Assembly: GCA_002189035.1 (NCBI GenBank)
Contig: NEEC01000013.1
Location: 1,984,001 to 2,048,000 of the forward strand
DNA from: Utricularia gibba
Taxonomy: Eukaryota > Streptophyta > Magnoliopsida > Lamiales > Lentibulariaceae
Reading direction: 5' to 3'
Length of the DNA stretch: 64,000 nt
The notes beneath the pieces are model-generated. The model searched no databases. It worked only from the letters and a program-made list of their open reading frames with translations, and had not been told where the DNA came from. Within the stretch, counting starts at the first letter, position 1, and each line of letters starts with the position of its first letter. This document shows, in pieces, positions 1 to 12,194 of the stretch. The position numbers and the translations under genes are program-made.

Positions 1-347
1 ATAATGCATTGACTTAATGATTTAAAGATCAAAATCAGTTAGTTATAATAACATGTTGAATTAAATAAGTAATTTTATAAATTCGATAGATAATTATTTA
101 TAATAAAAATTAAATTAAAGTATTTATGATATAATTTTAATATTTAAGGATATATTTAATTAAAATTAAAATTCCAATTTTTAAAATATTCGGTTGAATA
201 TATTATGAAATAATTTAAATCTCAATTTAAAAATCATTCACGCGTCTCTGCCAATAAAATAAACAACGCTATTCTTTTCACCATTTTTACAAAGTTAAAA
301 AGGAAAAAGGTTGTTGGAAATCCTACGGCAGGGGACCAGTGCTCCTC

Positions 348-353
348 CACGTG
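348..353. promoter_or_regulatory. G-box / ABRE-like element (distal)
   Basis: CACGTG followed by TC gives the ACGTGTC core typical of abscisic-acid-response elements bound by bZIP factors. It lies about 560 bp before the AAA ATPase start codon, in a local GC-rich island. Function is inferred from the motif only. Confidence 0.4.
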
Positions 354-450
354 TCGCCCGGTGACCGCTCTTTCTCCGGATCCAACGGCGGGAACCCTCG
401 CGTTGCCCGCCACCACCAGCCTTTTACCTCTTTGACGGACACAGACAAGA

Positions 451-456
451 CACGTG
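451..456. promoter_or_regulatory. G-box / ABRE-like element (proximal)
   Basis: A second palindromic CACGTG, in the context ACACGTGGGG, lies about 100 bp from the first. Paired G-boxes are a common arrangement in ABA- and stress-responsive plant promoters. The downstream gene belongs to a family known for stress induction, which fits, but no activity can be read from sequence. Confidence 0.4.
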
Positions 457-912
457 GGGCGATTCCTTTCTTAACTTTTTCTATTTTATTTTTGTCTTTA
501 AATTTAAAAATTAAAATAATAATATTTTTTTGCAAAAATTAAATTTAATAAATATAATATTATTCGAAATTGGAAAACGGGAATTGTCCCAAATCGGGCA
601 TCACTAAAATTCTATTCTTTTTAGATGAAATTTGGTACAATAAAAGTTGTACTTCTATACCACTTGGATGTTGTACGATAAACTGTACGTTTTATGAGTC
701 CATGGAATCAGTAATTAGTATCCATGTTGATTGAAAATTGTAATATAATGAGTTGCTTATGTCTTGGGGGATATATATTTTATTTTATTTTATTTTTTAA
801 TATATAATTAATCATTAACTTAGTATAAAAGGAAAGAAAGAGAGCCGTTTGGTTCGTCCTGAAAGGTCAAAACCAGAGTGCCCCTGAAGAAGCTCAGCCT
901 GCTCCCACAACC

Positions 913-3086
913 ATGGCAGTTTCGATTCCGAGCATCCCGCCGCCGTCGTCTGTTTTCTCGGCCTACGCCTCCATCTCCGCCTTCTTCTTCCTCTTACAAA
1001 CCATAATAAACCAGTTTTTTCCAAGTTGGCTTCAAGAATACCTCCGGAGCCTCATTCTCCGATGGTTCTCTCCGACGTCCCGCACCGCTGCCGTCGTCAT
1101 CGAAAGATGGGATGGAATGTCGAGGAACGAAGTGTACGATGCCGCGGAAATCTACCTCTGCGCTAAAAACCGTCTCAACGTCGGGCGCCTCAAAGTCAGT
1201 AAGCGCTCCGCAGACTCTGAAATCTCCGTGAAGTTCGCCAGATCGGAGAAGATGGGCGATTTCTTCGAGGGCGTCAGCGTTGAATGGGAGTATTTCAAGG
1301 AAGAGTCCAAAGGCGGCGCTAGATCCATGGACGAGGACGCAGATGGGTCGTCTCCTGACTCGTGCAATCACTTCTTCGAGCTCTCGTTCGACAGAGCCCA
1401 CAAGCAGAAAATCATAGATTCCTACATTCCTTTTGTGATGGAGAGGGCGAAGCTGATCACAGAAGGGAAGCGCCTCATCAAGATCCATACTTTATCTTAC
1501 TCCTACTCTATGGGCGCAAACGGTGCCTGGGATTCGACCAATCTAGACCACCCATCCACCTTCACCACCCTCGCCATGGATCCCTTTCTCAAGAAATTCA
1601 TAATCGACGATTTGGACAGGTTCCTTCATCCCTTTTTCTGGAAAGTTTGATGTCCCTGCCATGAATAGCCAGATCAGGGTTCAATATCTGGAAATATGTG
1701 TTGCAACTTTTTTCATTTTAAAGCATCTGTAGCATCTGCAGTTGAATTTTGTGTCTGCATGCTCGTGTTTTCACAATGCGCATATGCAGATTTGTTGGGA
1801 GGAAGGAGCTGTATAAGAAAGTGGGGAAGGCCTGGAAGCGGGGGTACTTGCTGTACGGCCCGCCGGGCACCGGCAAGTCGAGCTTGATCGCGGCGATCGC
1901 CAACTACCTCAAGTTCGACATCTACGACTTGGAGCTTGGGAGCGTGAGGCGCGACTCTGATCTGAGGAAGGTGCTACTAAGGACCGCCAATCGGTCCATT
2001 CTCGTAATCGAAGACATCGACTGCTCTATCGACTTGCCGGAGCGAAACCTCGCCCCTTCGACGACCGGAATGTTGGAGCTCCCCGCCGCCGCGAGAACCA
2101 GGTCAGCCGCCTATTTCCGTATTTAACCCCAACCCTATCAGTGACACTTCCTGCTTGTTAAGGAAACTAAATCTTAATATTAAAACAAAAAAGCGATTAA
2201 TATTATTATTTAAAAAAATTAAATTTTATATGATATTTAATTAATAACTTTAATAAAAGTAGACATGACTCTGAATAAGTCCTCCAATATACAGATATTA
2301 ATATTTTAATAATATTATATCATGCATTTGTACTGCATGTGTTTTAATCAAATAAATTCCACTTTTTGATGAGGGGTTGTTATTATTATTATTATTATTT
2401 TAATTGCATGATTGTTTGTCATATTACATGTTGCTTACCTTTTAAAAGAGTTCAAAGTAAAAGGAATAAAGTGTGATGGTTGGCCATACCCTAATTTTGT
2501 CATTAGATGAACAGTTTTTTAATTATATTTTTATTATTAAAAAATAATAAAAATAATTATTTAATTTTTTAATAAAAGTTATTGAATGGAAAAATGTGTT
2601 TCTGCTTCTGATTATTTTACTTGTGGATCATGTGTTGTTTGGTGGCGAAAGTTCACACTTTCAGGGCTACTCAACTTCATAGATGGGTTGTGGTCGAGCT
2701 GCGGCCAGGAGAGGATCATCATCTTCACTACCAACGACAAGGGGAAACTCGACGCGGCGTTGCTGCGGCCGGGGCGCATGGATGTCCACATCCACATGTC
2801 GTACCTCACCGTCGCCGGAATGATCACCCTTGCCGAGAACTACCTCGACGGCTGCAGTCTTGCGGATCACCCCCGTTTCTCCCACGTCGAGGAGCTCATA
2901 AAGCGTGTCAATGTCACGCCGGCGGAGGTTGCCGAGGAGCTGATCAAGAGCGATGACCCGGACTACGCGATCGACGAGCTGATTTGCTTTCTGAAGGGAA
3001 GGAGAAGGCGATCATGGACGGACCAGACGTCGAAGGCGTGGAGTGAAACGAAGCTCGGGATTGCTTGTCTGCGTGTTTCCGTGTAG
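913..3086 (+). CDS. BCS1-like AAA-type ATPase (HSR4/ASD family), frame interrupted once
   Basis: Probable membrane-anchored AAA ATPase of the plant HSR4/AATP1 group; roles in that group concern stress and pathogen response. Exons are 913-1619, 1790-2101 and 2652-3086. The N-terminus has a hydrophobic segment (about residues 18-45) and the ASD N-terminal domain. Exon 2 carries Walker A GPPGTGKSS and Walker B ILVIEDIDCS. Exon 3 carries the conserved SGLLNFIDGLWSSCG block, a TTN sensor and the LLRPGRMD arginine-finger region. Exon 1 joins exon 2 in frame (DLDR-FVGRKELYKK). Exon 2 ends as ENQ, as family members do, only in a frame one base off from its start; one base is missing near 2055-2070, and the summed exon lengths also need one extra base for exon 3. 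The corrected protein would be about 484 residues. Either an assembly deletion or a real lesion is possible. Confidence 0.85.
2380..2400. repeat. (TTA)n microsatellite in intron
   Basis: Six to seven tandem TTA units lie inside the AT-rich second intron of the AAA ATPase gene. It is a simple sequence repeat with no evidence of function. Confidence 0.8.
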
Positions 3087-3208
3087 TGAGTGAAGTTTGA
3101 GGACTGTGTGTGAGTTTCCCCGCGTGTTGTCCTGGTCGCCGGCAGGGATCGGGGGATATGAAATAAAAATGTAGAAGACGACGGTTAAGGGTAGAATGGT
3201 AATTTTAA

Positions 3209-3286
3209 GTTGAGATTGAAGGGGCTTTGTACCTTGGTATTTGGCTCTGTGCTTTGTACGACGATGAGTTGAGATTGAAGGGGCTT
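3209..3286 (+). repeat. Short direct repeat, 19 nt, spaced 59 nt
   Basis: GTTGAGATTGAAGGGGCTT occurs at 3209-3227 and again at 3268-3286. Shorter words such as CTTTGTAC are also repeated nearby. The repeat sits between the AAA ATPase stop and the NERD1-like start, probably in the former's 3' UTR. A small replication-slippage duplication is the simplest origin. Confidence 0.75.
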
Positions 3287-3439
3287 CATTGTGTGTGGAC
3301 TCCTTCCTTGAACCGTGAGTCACTGTGCTGTGGAGATCTGCTGAATTCTACCTCTTCGGACGCGAAATTTCATCAATTGGGCCTCCTTGTTGTGTTGGGC
3401 GAACAGCAGTCACGTTGGGGAGGGAGGAGCCGGTGAGCG

Positions 3440-6400
3440 ATGAGGAAGCGGGATTTAGCCATTTTGATACTCTCCGCATTTGCCATCTTCTTCTCTCTTC
3501 AGGTAAGGCTGCAATTTTCGGGGACATAGTTAGGAATCCGGTGCTTTCTCGCTTATTCTTCTTGGTGGGTGGCTGATTTCCTGGTTTCTTAATATGGTAG
3601 CGCGAGGGGGATTTCTCGTTCAAAGAGGCATGGGTGCATCTGTCCGATGAATATCCGATTAAGTATGAGGCGGAGCGTCTCCCGCCGCCAATTGTAGTGG
3701 ACTTGAATGGAGATGGGAAAAAAGAGGTTCTTGTGGCTACCCATGATGCCAAAATTCAGGTGCCGTCGTGCGACGCGTTTTGAAGCATTAAATTGGAGTC
3801 TGGTTCCACTTTTCCGTTGATAAATCTCACTGTCAATATTGAGAGATCATGTTTCCAGGTGCTGGAGCCTCATATTATGCGTGTGGATGAAGGATTCAGT
3901 GATGCGCGATTGCTAGCAGAAGTCTCTCTTTTGCCTGACAAGGTCCGAATAGCTACAGGGAGACGTGCAGTTGCAATGGCTACTGGGATGATTGATAAAA
4001 GTTACAATAAAAGGGTGCCAATCAAGCAGGTCCTTGTTGTTGTAACATCGGGCTGGCATGTCATGTGTTTTGATCACAATCTAAACAAGCTTTGGGATGT
4101 AAACCTGCAGGTCAATGATGCATTCTATAGTTTTCTTTTCTCAGAAAAAATAACTGTTTTATTCGATTAAATTCATATTTGGGTCGTTATTCTTTATTGT
4201 TTTCTTAATTCCGTCAGTATCTTGGCAGAAAGATTTTCCCCATAACGCTCACCACATGGAAGTAGCCATTTCAGTTACTAATTATACCTTGAAGCACGGA
4301 GATGTAGGCTTGGTGGTTGTCGGAGGAAGGATGGAGATGCAACCTCATGTATGCTCTCTTGACTAAGTTAGCACTTCATATTTTTATAGTACCCTATCTA
4401 GTATATGTCTGGGATGCTTTAATGCGAACTTGCTGTATTCTTTTGATACATTCTCATTTTTTATCCCCAGATGCATTATGATCCATTTGAGGAGATTGGA
4501 ATTGCAGAGAAAAATGCTGAGGAGCATAGAAGAAGTGCCAAGGAGAAGGAGGTAACCACCACTGCCGTTGTTTTTATAATGATGTTAATGGTGCAATTGT
4601 GTTATTTCTATTACTTGCATGTTTGAAGTTGCTTGATGGTGATTTCAATGCTGTTTGTTGCTTGTTACATTTTTCTCTTTGCAGGATTCTGAAAATTCAG
4701 GAGCATCTGATTTGAGGCATTTTGCTGTATATGCCTTTTCTGGCCGTACTGGGGAGCTGCGCTGGAAAAGGAGTAAGGAGGTCGTCTCAGTTTCTGTGCA
4801 TTAACTGTGTTATTCTTTTTGAGATTGCATTGAAAAAAACTATGTCCTCTTTACTTCATGATTGAATCATCTGGTATGTTCGTATTAACATAGCAGCTTG
4901 ACACTTTTGATCTTGCAGAGCATTGAAGCTCAATCATCCGATGAGTCATTCGTGGTTCCCCAACACAATTACAAGTTAGATGTTCATGCATTGAACACAC
5001 GTCGCCCGGGAGAGGTATAGCATAGTAGATCATTTATGTGTGCGAAGTCGCGTTCACTTAATTAATTTTATTTTATGTTTTAGTAGAGTGATGTATCCAT
5101 GCCCCTGACTTCAATAAGGTGATATTGATAGATGTGCTAGAATAGAATAAATTAGTTTTCCTAAATAAATTCTAAAATGTATCAATTGGTATCTAAGTTA
5201 GATGCTCAGGAAATATTTTTAAAGCTTTCATCTGAACGAATTTATTTGCAATATTGGATTTTGTTCAGTTAGTGGTTATAGCTAATAATCTGATCGCTTG
5301 ATTTGTAGCATTTTTTTTTTTTATCAGCAAATGATATGTGGTGAATAGATGAGTGTTTTCTCTTGCAGCTTGAATGCAGGGAGTTCAGAGAATCCATTCT
5401 TGGGGTCATGCCACATCGCTGGGTAGATAGAGCTCTGCAGTTATCATTGTTTCCATGTTTTCATTGGCCCATTATTAATGTTGCGTTTCATGCTATCAGG
5501 AACGACGTGAAGACACTATTTTGAAGCTGGCTCATTTCAGGCATCATAAGAGGAAGACGATTAAGAAAGTTCCTGGAATGGCCACCAACTATCCCTTTCA
5601 TAAACCTGAAGAAAAGCATTCTCCTGGAAAAGATGTCACTGGAAAAGTCTCGAGTGTTATTGAGAAAGCCGTTAATGCAGCTAAATCTGGAAAGAAAAAT
5701 AAGGTGTGGTTTGGCAGGTTTTTTTGCACTTCCTGTAGACAAGTTTCTTCATTTTCACTCACTAGAAAATTTTCTTTCAAACAGATGCTTCGTTTTTGTT
5801 CTGCTGCCTTATGCTGATAATTTTCCGTTTCGTTTAAATGGTAATGGGTAATTTATGTGAATCTTGCTAACTATTATCTACTTTATATTTTTCAGCCTCT
5901 GCCATACATTCCTACCATAACAAATTATACACAGCTTTGGTGGGTACCTAATGTGGTTGTTGCTCACGAAAAGGAAGGCATTGAGGCTTTTCATCTGGCA
6001 TCTGGGCGCACACTATGTAAGGTGCGGTGTTGGGATCAGAAGCGTTGCAACCAACATAATTTTCAATTCAAAGTCACTTATACTTGCGATTGACGTGATT
6101 CTAATACCAAATTATTATATACCCAGCTACATCTTCAAGAAGGTGGCCTTCATGCTGATGTTAATGGTGATGGCGTTCTAGACCATGTCCAGGTATGCAG
6201 TTGACAAATATTTATGACTTGTGGTTTGTCTTTTGCCGCTGAAACTTGTGTCTGCGTTGGAACATGGAGTGTGTACTATCAAAACATCTTGCTCTTTTCA
6301 AGGTTGTGGGAGCAAATGGTGCTGAACAGACTGTTGTCAGTGGATCGATGGAAGTTCTACGCCCCTGTTGGGCTGTAGCAACATCTGGTGTCCCAGTTCG

Positions 6401-7153
6401 AGAGCAGTTATTTAATGCTTCCATATGCCATCACTCTCCCTTCAATGTCTTCCAATACGGGGAGAGTTCTCAAGAGGATTTGGACAGCAAGTCAATGCAC
6501 GGTCACTAGAGGTTGCTACACCCATTTTGATCCCAGGCCAGACGGCCATCGGCATCGCAAGGGTAGCCATGGCGATGTCATTTTCCTGACGAACAGAGGG
6601 GAGGTAAACCGTATGCTTTTTCATTCAAGATCCGTTGTTCTACAAACTAGAGGAAACTGATCTTTTTTTTCTGGGATAGGTGACTTCATACTCCCCAGGA
6701 ACGCATGGACACGATGTGATCTGGAACTGGCAAATCTTGACCGGTGCCACATGGTCTAACCTTCCTTCTCCCAATGGGTACACAGAATCAAAAGTGGTGC
6801 CAACACTGTTGCCATTCCCGTTGCAAAGGCATGATAGCCAAGAACTGATCCTTGCGGCTGGAGATCAGGAAGCTGTGATCATATCCCCTGGAGGAAGCAT
6901 CAAAACTACCCTGGATCTTCCCGCTCCTCCCACACATGCTCTAGTTATTGATGATTTCTCAAACGATGGGTTGGCGGATATCATACTCGTGACATCCACC
7001 GGGGTTTACGGCTTCGTCCAGACTAGGCAGCCTGGTGCACTCTTCTTCAGCACACTCGTCGGCTGTCTCATCGTCGTCATGGCGGTTCTGTTCGTCTCCC
7101 AGTACCTGAACTCCGGCAAAGGGAAGCCTCGGTTGTCATCCCCACAGATATGA
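3440..7153 (+). CDS. NERD1: NERD1-like FG-GAP repeat membrane protein
   Basis: Ortholog-like to Arabidopsis At3g51050 (NERD1), an endomembrane protein tied to root growth and the exocyst. Thirteen exons, all phase 0: 3440-3502, 3601-3759, 3859-4110, 4229-4348, 4471-4551, 4685-4780, 4919-5014, 5369-5422, 5500-5703, 5896-6021, 6127-6192, 6303-6603, 6680-7153. The start MRKRDLAILILS is a signal anchor. FG-GAP/EF-like DxNxDG loops appear in exon 2 (DLNGDGKKEV), exon 11 (DVNGDGVLDHV) and exon 13 (DDFSNDGLADI). A single membrane span (GALFFSTLVGCLIVVMAVLF) precedes a short cytosolic tail. Exon 12 is 301 nt where phase 0-0 needs a multiple of three, and the reading passes through all three frames: two single bases are missing, near 6466-6472 and near 6535. 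The corrected length is about 697 residues, as expected for the family. Confidence 0.9.
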
Positions 7154-8316
7154 ACACCAGATACAGATGGATAGCAGGATGCTGGCTAGTTAGGACATGA
7201 TGCCAGGAGGGGGTTTTTCATGCTTTGCCAAGGCCTGTGCTCTCTACTTCTGAATCCAAGTGTATTTTCAACGGGATAGGTAAAAGAAACATTTTATTAA
7301 TCGGATTTTACTTATACTTATTTGACACGTCAGCATTTTCCGGCCGGCCGGCCGGCCGGCTCATCAAGCTAAATGTCATCTTATCATTTTGTTTATTTGA
7401 AATGGGTAATTATTTCTGTTGATACGTCGTCTTCTTATGGACCCGCAAAGATTGCATAATTTCGTTTGACAAAGAAATGATGATGGCTCCATGCTAACCT
7501 CATCCATCGCCTTCTCATAACTTAGCTCTGAATTTCTAGATACCTTTGGAGAATAAAAAAAAAAAACTAATATTTTAATGAACTGTGTGGTGCTGTTGGG
7601 TGAACACCATTGATGGCTGCATCGCACCTGTAACTTAAAAAGCAGAAGAAGAAGAAGCATATCCGAGTCCAGTCCAGTCCTGGGATGTGTCGGTGACCCA
7701 TCACACTTCGGAGCAATTATTGCAAAAGGTTTGAACTTCCTGCCTCTTCACACTTTAAAGTCATTCAATTGTTCAAATGATAGAAACGAGTACTTGTTGC
7801 TGAACTCGCTCAGACGCATTGAATGACGAATGTATCAAGACGCAAGAACAATGAAAAGTATCAGTTACCTGAAGATAGACCCTTTTCTAAGTTTTTACAG
7901 TCCCCATTTCAGAGCGGGGAAGAAGAAGGGGAGAAGGTAGACAGAGTTGAATCCGGGTAGCTTCTGATGTTAACCACGGGGTGAAAGTGGAATCGAATCT
8001 AATGCCACAATTATTTTAGTCTATTTCTATTCCCGTCATTTGACAGCCTGTTTTCGTGTGGACCAAATTGGCTCTTCTGCTGAAAAAAAAGAAAGGCCAA
8101 ACGGACTGATCAACCGACTGGACAGGTGTGGTCATACTGTGACATTTGTGTCAATGCATCTGCACTTCACTAACTAACTTCCCTCTGTAAAAGATGCCAT
8201 GCTCCCTGTTTCTTGATAACCATTTTCATGGGTTTTTGATTGTGCTTCAAAGAAGTGATTTTGGTGTCTTTATGGCCGCTTATGTTTTGTAGTTTGCTCT
8301 CTTTCCTGTGGTTGAA
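7154..8316. other. Intergenic: NERD1 3' UTR, GGCC tract, kinesin leader
   Basis: The first 150-200 bases are probably the NERD1-like 3' UTR. A GGCC tandem tract lies at 7340-7360. No reading frame between 7400 and 8300 has family similarity that I recognise. The last 100-150 bases before 8317 are CT/TG-rich and probably the kinesin 5' UTR. Confidence 0.55.
7340..7360. repeat. (CCGG)5 self-complementary tract
   Basis: Five tandem CCGG units form a perfect, fully palindromic GC block in an otherwise AT-rich spacer. It contains overlapping HpaII/MspI and HaeIII sites and could be a CpG methylation target. No gene association is evident. Confidence 0.85.
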
Positions 8317-11300
8317 ATGGGGAGTTCCGGAGAGGAATGCTTTGGAAGAAATGAGGAGAAGATTTTTGTGTCCGTGAGAGTGAGGCCTTTGAATGCCAGT
8401 GAGATGTACAGGAATGATGTTTCAGACTGGGAGTGCGTTAATGGTGACACAATTGTTTACAAGAATGGATGTCTCTCTGCCTCAGAGAGATGCATGTATC
8501 CCACTCACTACACCTTTGGTGAGAAAAGGAAAACACCTTATTTCTCTTAAGCTTCTCCTCTGTGATTCTGTATCTAGAGGATTATTGCAATTTGACATTT
8601 CATGGTTAATGAGATGCATTCAGCTGTTTTTATTCATGGTTTTGGGCTTTGAAACCTATGAGATCCCTTTCCAGATTTGTTTCAATTGTTATGGCCATCT
8701 TCTGGAACCTCTCTTCCAACATACTTTGCTAGTTTTGCACAGCAGCCTGTGGGTGAGGAAATCTCTGTAAACTCTTGTTGTTTTATATAGACAGAGTATT
8801 CAGTAGTGACTCCACAACAAGGGAAGTGTACGAGAAAGGAGCCAGGGATGTTGCACTATCTGTTCTTCATGGAATGAACTGTGAGTTCATTCAATTTTCT
8901 GAACCTGTGTACACTTTTTTTTTGCTTCATATGCCTAAGCAGATATGGTGTTGCATTCTGCAGCAACAGTTTTTGCTTATGGGCAAACGAGCAGTGGGAA
9001 GACATACACAATGAGTGGAGTAACCGAATATGCACTAGCTGATATATATGAGTACATCAGGAAGGTAAACATGCTACTGCTATATTGAAATTTGCACCAT
9101 GAATTTCAGTAATATGAACCCTGGGAACTGTTTCAGAACCCAGAAAGAGATTTTGTATTGAAGTTTTCAGCCATGGAGATCTACAATGAGTGTGTGAGGG
9201 ATCTCCTTAGTATGGATAGCACTCCATTAAGGCTTCTAGATGATCCAGAGGTAAGCTTTAGATCTGCAGTTTCTTGGGTGTTTGCTTTTCCCACAAATAT
9301 ATTTTTTTTCCAGAGAGGAACTGTAGTTGAGAAACTCACTGAGGAGGCCATAAGTAACTGGAGCCATATGATTCATCTGCTTTCAGTATCTAAAGGCAGG
9401 CAGCTACTCCTAATTTTCTTTAGATGGTGACTTCATCTCTTCGTTCTCATTTGTCTGTGATTGTTGCAGCTCAGAGGCAAATTGGGGAGACTCTTCTTAA
9501 TGAAATGAGCTCCAGATCTCATCAGATAATCAGACTAGTAATGCTTTTGTTCCAGTTGTATCCATATGGCCTTCGCAGACAATATGCTTTTGAAATCTTC
9601 GTTTTTTTTTCTTCTGATAACAATGCTTTCGCAGACAATTGAAAGCTCTTCTCGGGACAGCACAAGCACCCTGGAGGCTTCAGTGGTAGAGATCTTACCA
9701 TGAACAAAACATCTCTTTTGAACATGTAGTTATTGTCTCTGATGGAGGATCACATCTCATTGTAATACAGAACTTTGTCGATCTTGCGGGAAGTGAACGT
9801 GCCTCGCAATCCTTTTCAGCAGGTGCACGGCTTAAAGAAGGCTCCACATAAACCGCAGCTTGCTTACATTAGGAACTGTCATTCGCAAGCTGAGGTCTGT
9901 TCAGCATTTTAATGATGCAAACCTGAGACTGCAACGGTTGAGCCTGTGTTTTAAATGACCTTTTCAGCAAAGGGCGTGGCGGGCACATTCCTTTCCGGGA
10001 CTCTAAGTTAACCCGAATTCTGCAAACATCATTAGGAGGGAATGCAAGAACAGCGATTATCTGCACAATGAGCCCGGCTCGAAGTTTTGTTGAGCAATCA
10101 AGAAACACTCTTCTCTTTGCAAGCTGTGCAAAAGAGGTGACTACCAGTGCTCAAGTCAATGTTGTCATGTCCGACAAAGCCTTGGTGAAGAGCTTGCAAA
10201 AGAAAGTAGAGAAGTTAGAAGATGACCTGAGAAGCTCCAAGTCGGAGTACGCTTCTGCAAATTTTGCGGCATTCATAAGAGAGAGAGATCTACAGATTGA
10301 GAAGGTATTAAATCAAGGCTTTTCTTTTGAACCTGTGAAACCACGTTGAAGTATTTCTTTGTTGTTGAAGCTTGAGGCAGACATTCAGGAACTTATTTTG
10401 CAACGAGATATTGCTCAATCAAAAGTTAGAGATATGCTTCAGATTCTTGAAAGCGGCAACCAACTGGTAAAAGCATTCCTTTTGCTGAACATTCTCCTTG
10501 ATGATTTTTCCTCTTTCTGTATCCATCACGTCTCCCTGATTCCTTCCCAGGTGGGATTCAATCACTACCCTTGCTTTCGAGTTGAGAGATCGATAGATAA
10601 CAGGATCGAGGAGAGAGAGACTTCATGTCGGACAGAGCCATGCTCATCCATCATGGATAGACACACAGCAAACGTTCCATATGTGCATGAGAACCTTGTG
10701 ATTTCACAAAGAATGTCAGCCAGCAGTTCAAGCATTAGCGAGAGCTATTCGTTTAATGGTTGGGATGAAATGGAGAAACAAAGTGAGATATCTTTGGAGG
10801 AGACGCGCAAAGTCCACTGTATTGAAACGGCAGATGATGAAGAATCATACTGCTTGTGCTCCAAGGGGATCCATGGACATCCTCAAGAGTTTATAAATGG
10901 GAATCAGGGAGTTGCTGAAGCATCATTGACTCTGGAAAAAGATCATGAGCAGAATACCTCGAGAAGTGTTTGTGGAAGGAATACAGAGTATGAGATTGAA
11001 TCTAAGTTTGCTTATCTTCTTGAGACTCCTCCTGGAAATCCTCTGATAAATGAAATATATAGAGATTCTTCCATCCATAGCAGGCTGAAACTCAGTAGAA
11101 GTAGGAGCTGTCAAGCGAGCATTCTCGATTCAGCATCATCATTGTTCAAGATGAACGTCAGTGGCAATAGCAACACCTCATCTTTTGGCACAGAAAGAGA
11201 ACATCAACATTTTGCCAAGGAGCCAATTCCATTAAGCTCAAGTTCCGACTTCCAGAGTTCAGCTACAATAGATTCGCAGTTCTCTCTGGAAAGAGAGATT

Positions 11301-12194
11301 CCAACACAGGTCAATGGCCCAAACCTGAAACTGTGGCTGTGGAGGATGTTAACAGCAGTACTTGTGGCAAACACGAAGTAACAGAAGTTTTGACAAAGCA
11401 ACAGGTAAGCACTATAAATTATAATTACAACTACCTTGTTCTGTTAACTGGTTTTCCACTTACTGATTCAGTTGGAGGCAAGGAGCGACAAACCAGCATA
11501 CAAGAACACGAATGATGTACCAATAGATCCCATTAAACATGGTGATGAAGAAGTCCAATGTGCTGCTAGTTGGCATGTGGAGTTCAAGACACTCCAACAA
11601 GAGATCATTAAGCTTTGGCATGATTGCAAAGTCTCCTTGACGCACAGAACTTATTTCTTCCTGCTTTTCCAAGGTGATTCTTCAGATTCCGCCTATCTTG
11701 ATGTCGAGCGAAGGAGAATGAAGTTCTTGAAGAACAAACTATCTGCTGGAGAAAAGATCTACTTCAACAGAAAGATTATAACTCTGGCTTCAAGGTACAA
11801 CCTTGCAATTTTTCCAGTCATCAGGAACAAACTTCTCGATATAGCAATCATTTTTGCCTTTGCCATTGTCAGTTCTAAGGCTCTTCACGAGGAGAGAAAG
11901 ATGCTATGTCGTAGAATGTCGAAGAAGCTCTGTGAACAAGAAAGAGTGACTCTGTTCCTGAAATGGGGAATCAGTCTCAACTCCAAACAGAGAAGGCTAC
12001 AATTAGCTCAACGCTTGTGGGATCAACCAAATGACATGGAGCATGTTCTAGATAGCGCTTATCTCGTCGGAAAACTCATGGATTTCGTTGCACCTGCTGT
12101 GGCTACTAACAAGGAAATGCTTGGTCTCGACTTCACTCCAAGCAAATTTTCAACAACTTACAGTTTCAGACGAGGCCTCACCTCCTTGGCATGA
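8317..12194 (+). CDS. Kinesin-7 family motor protein (KIN-7E/NACK-related) with DUF3490 tail
   Basis: Microtubule plus-end motor related to Arabidopsis At3g51150. Exons: 8317-8518, 8791-8880, 8964-9064, 9137-9250, 9314-9395, 9470-9537, 9635-9685, 9771-9894, 9968-10304, 10371-10466, 10551-11404, 11472-11794, 11873-12194 (about 921 residues once corrected). Motor motifs in order: P-loop GQTSSGKT, switch [10 protein letters not shown], switch [12 protein letters not shown], then the [13 protein letters not shown] block. A coiled coil ([20 protein letters not shown]) and a divergent serine-rich middle follow. The C-terminus is DUF3490 ([23 protein letters not shown]). The ATG at 8317 was chosen over 8308 because family members begin MGxxGEE. 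One base is missing near 9842-9846 ([12 protein letters not shown] is otherwise lost to TAA) and one near 11319-11323; exon phases require both. The exon 5 donor is GC, and intron 12 is stopless. Confidence 0.9.
9396..9469 (+). other. GC-AG intron in the kinesin gene
   Basis: Exon 5 must end after TCT AAA G so that the next exon completes [12 protein letters not shown]. The intron therefore begins GCAGGC at 9396 and ends TTGCAG at 9469. No GT donor gives the right phase. The donor context AAAG|GCAGGC is weaker than the usual AG|GCAAGT of GC introns, so a single-base error in a GT site is also possible. Confidence 0.6.
11795..11872 (+). other. In-frame stopless intron (retained-intron candidate) in the kinesin gene
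   Basis: The stretch starts GTACAA and ends GTCAG, is 78 nt long and contains no stop in frame. Removing it restores the DUF3490 join [14 protein letters not shown]. Leaving it in adds 26 mostly hydrophobic residues without a frame change. Family comparison favours splicing, but both products would be full length. Confidence 0.65.

Larger units (their letters stand above)
1..912. other. AT-rich upstream region of the AAA ATPase gene
   Basis: No gene is visible. The stretch is strongly AT-rich with a GC-richer island at about 320-460. That island holds two CACGTG cores, annotated separately. The last 100 bases, with a CT/AG-mixed leader, run into the ATG at 913 and are probably promoter and 5' UTR. 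Short reading frames on both strands here have no coding character. Confidence 0.6.

Noticed and set aside
994-1488. Antisense open frame of 164 codons opposite AAA ATPase exon 1
   Set aside because: It mirrors a GC-rich conserved exon, has no family similarity and no splice partners.
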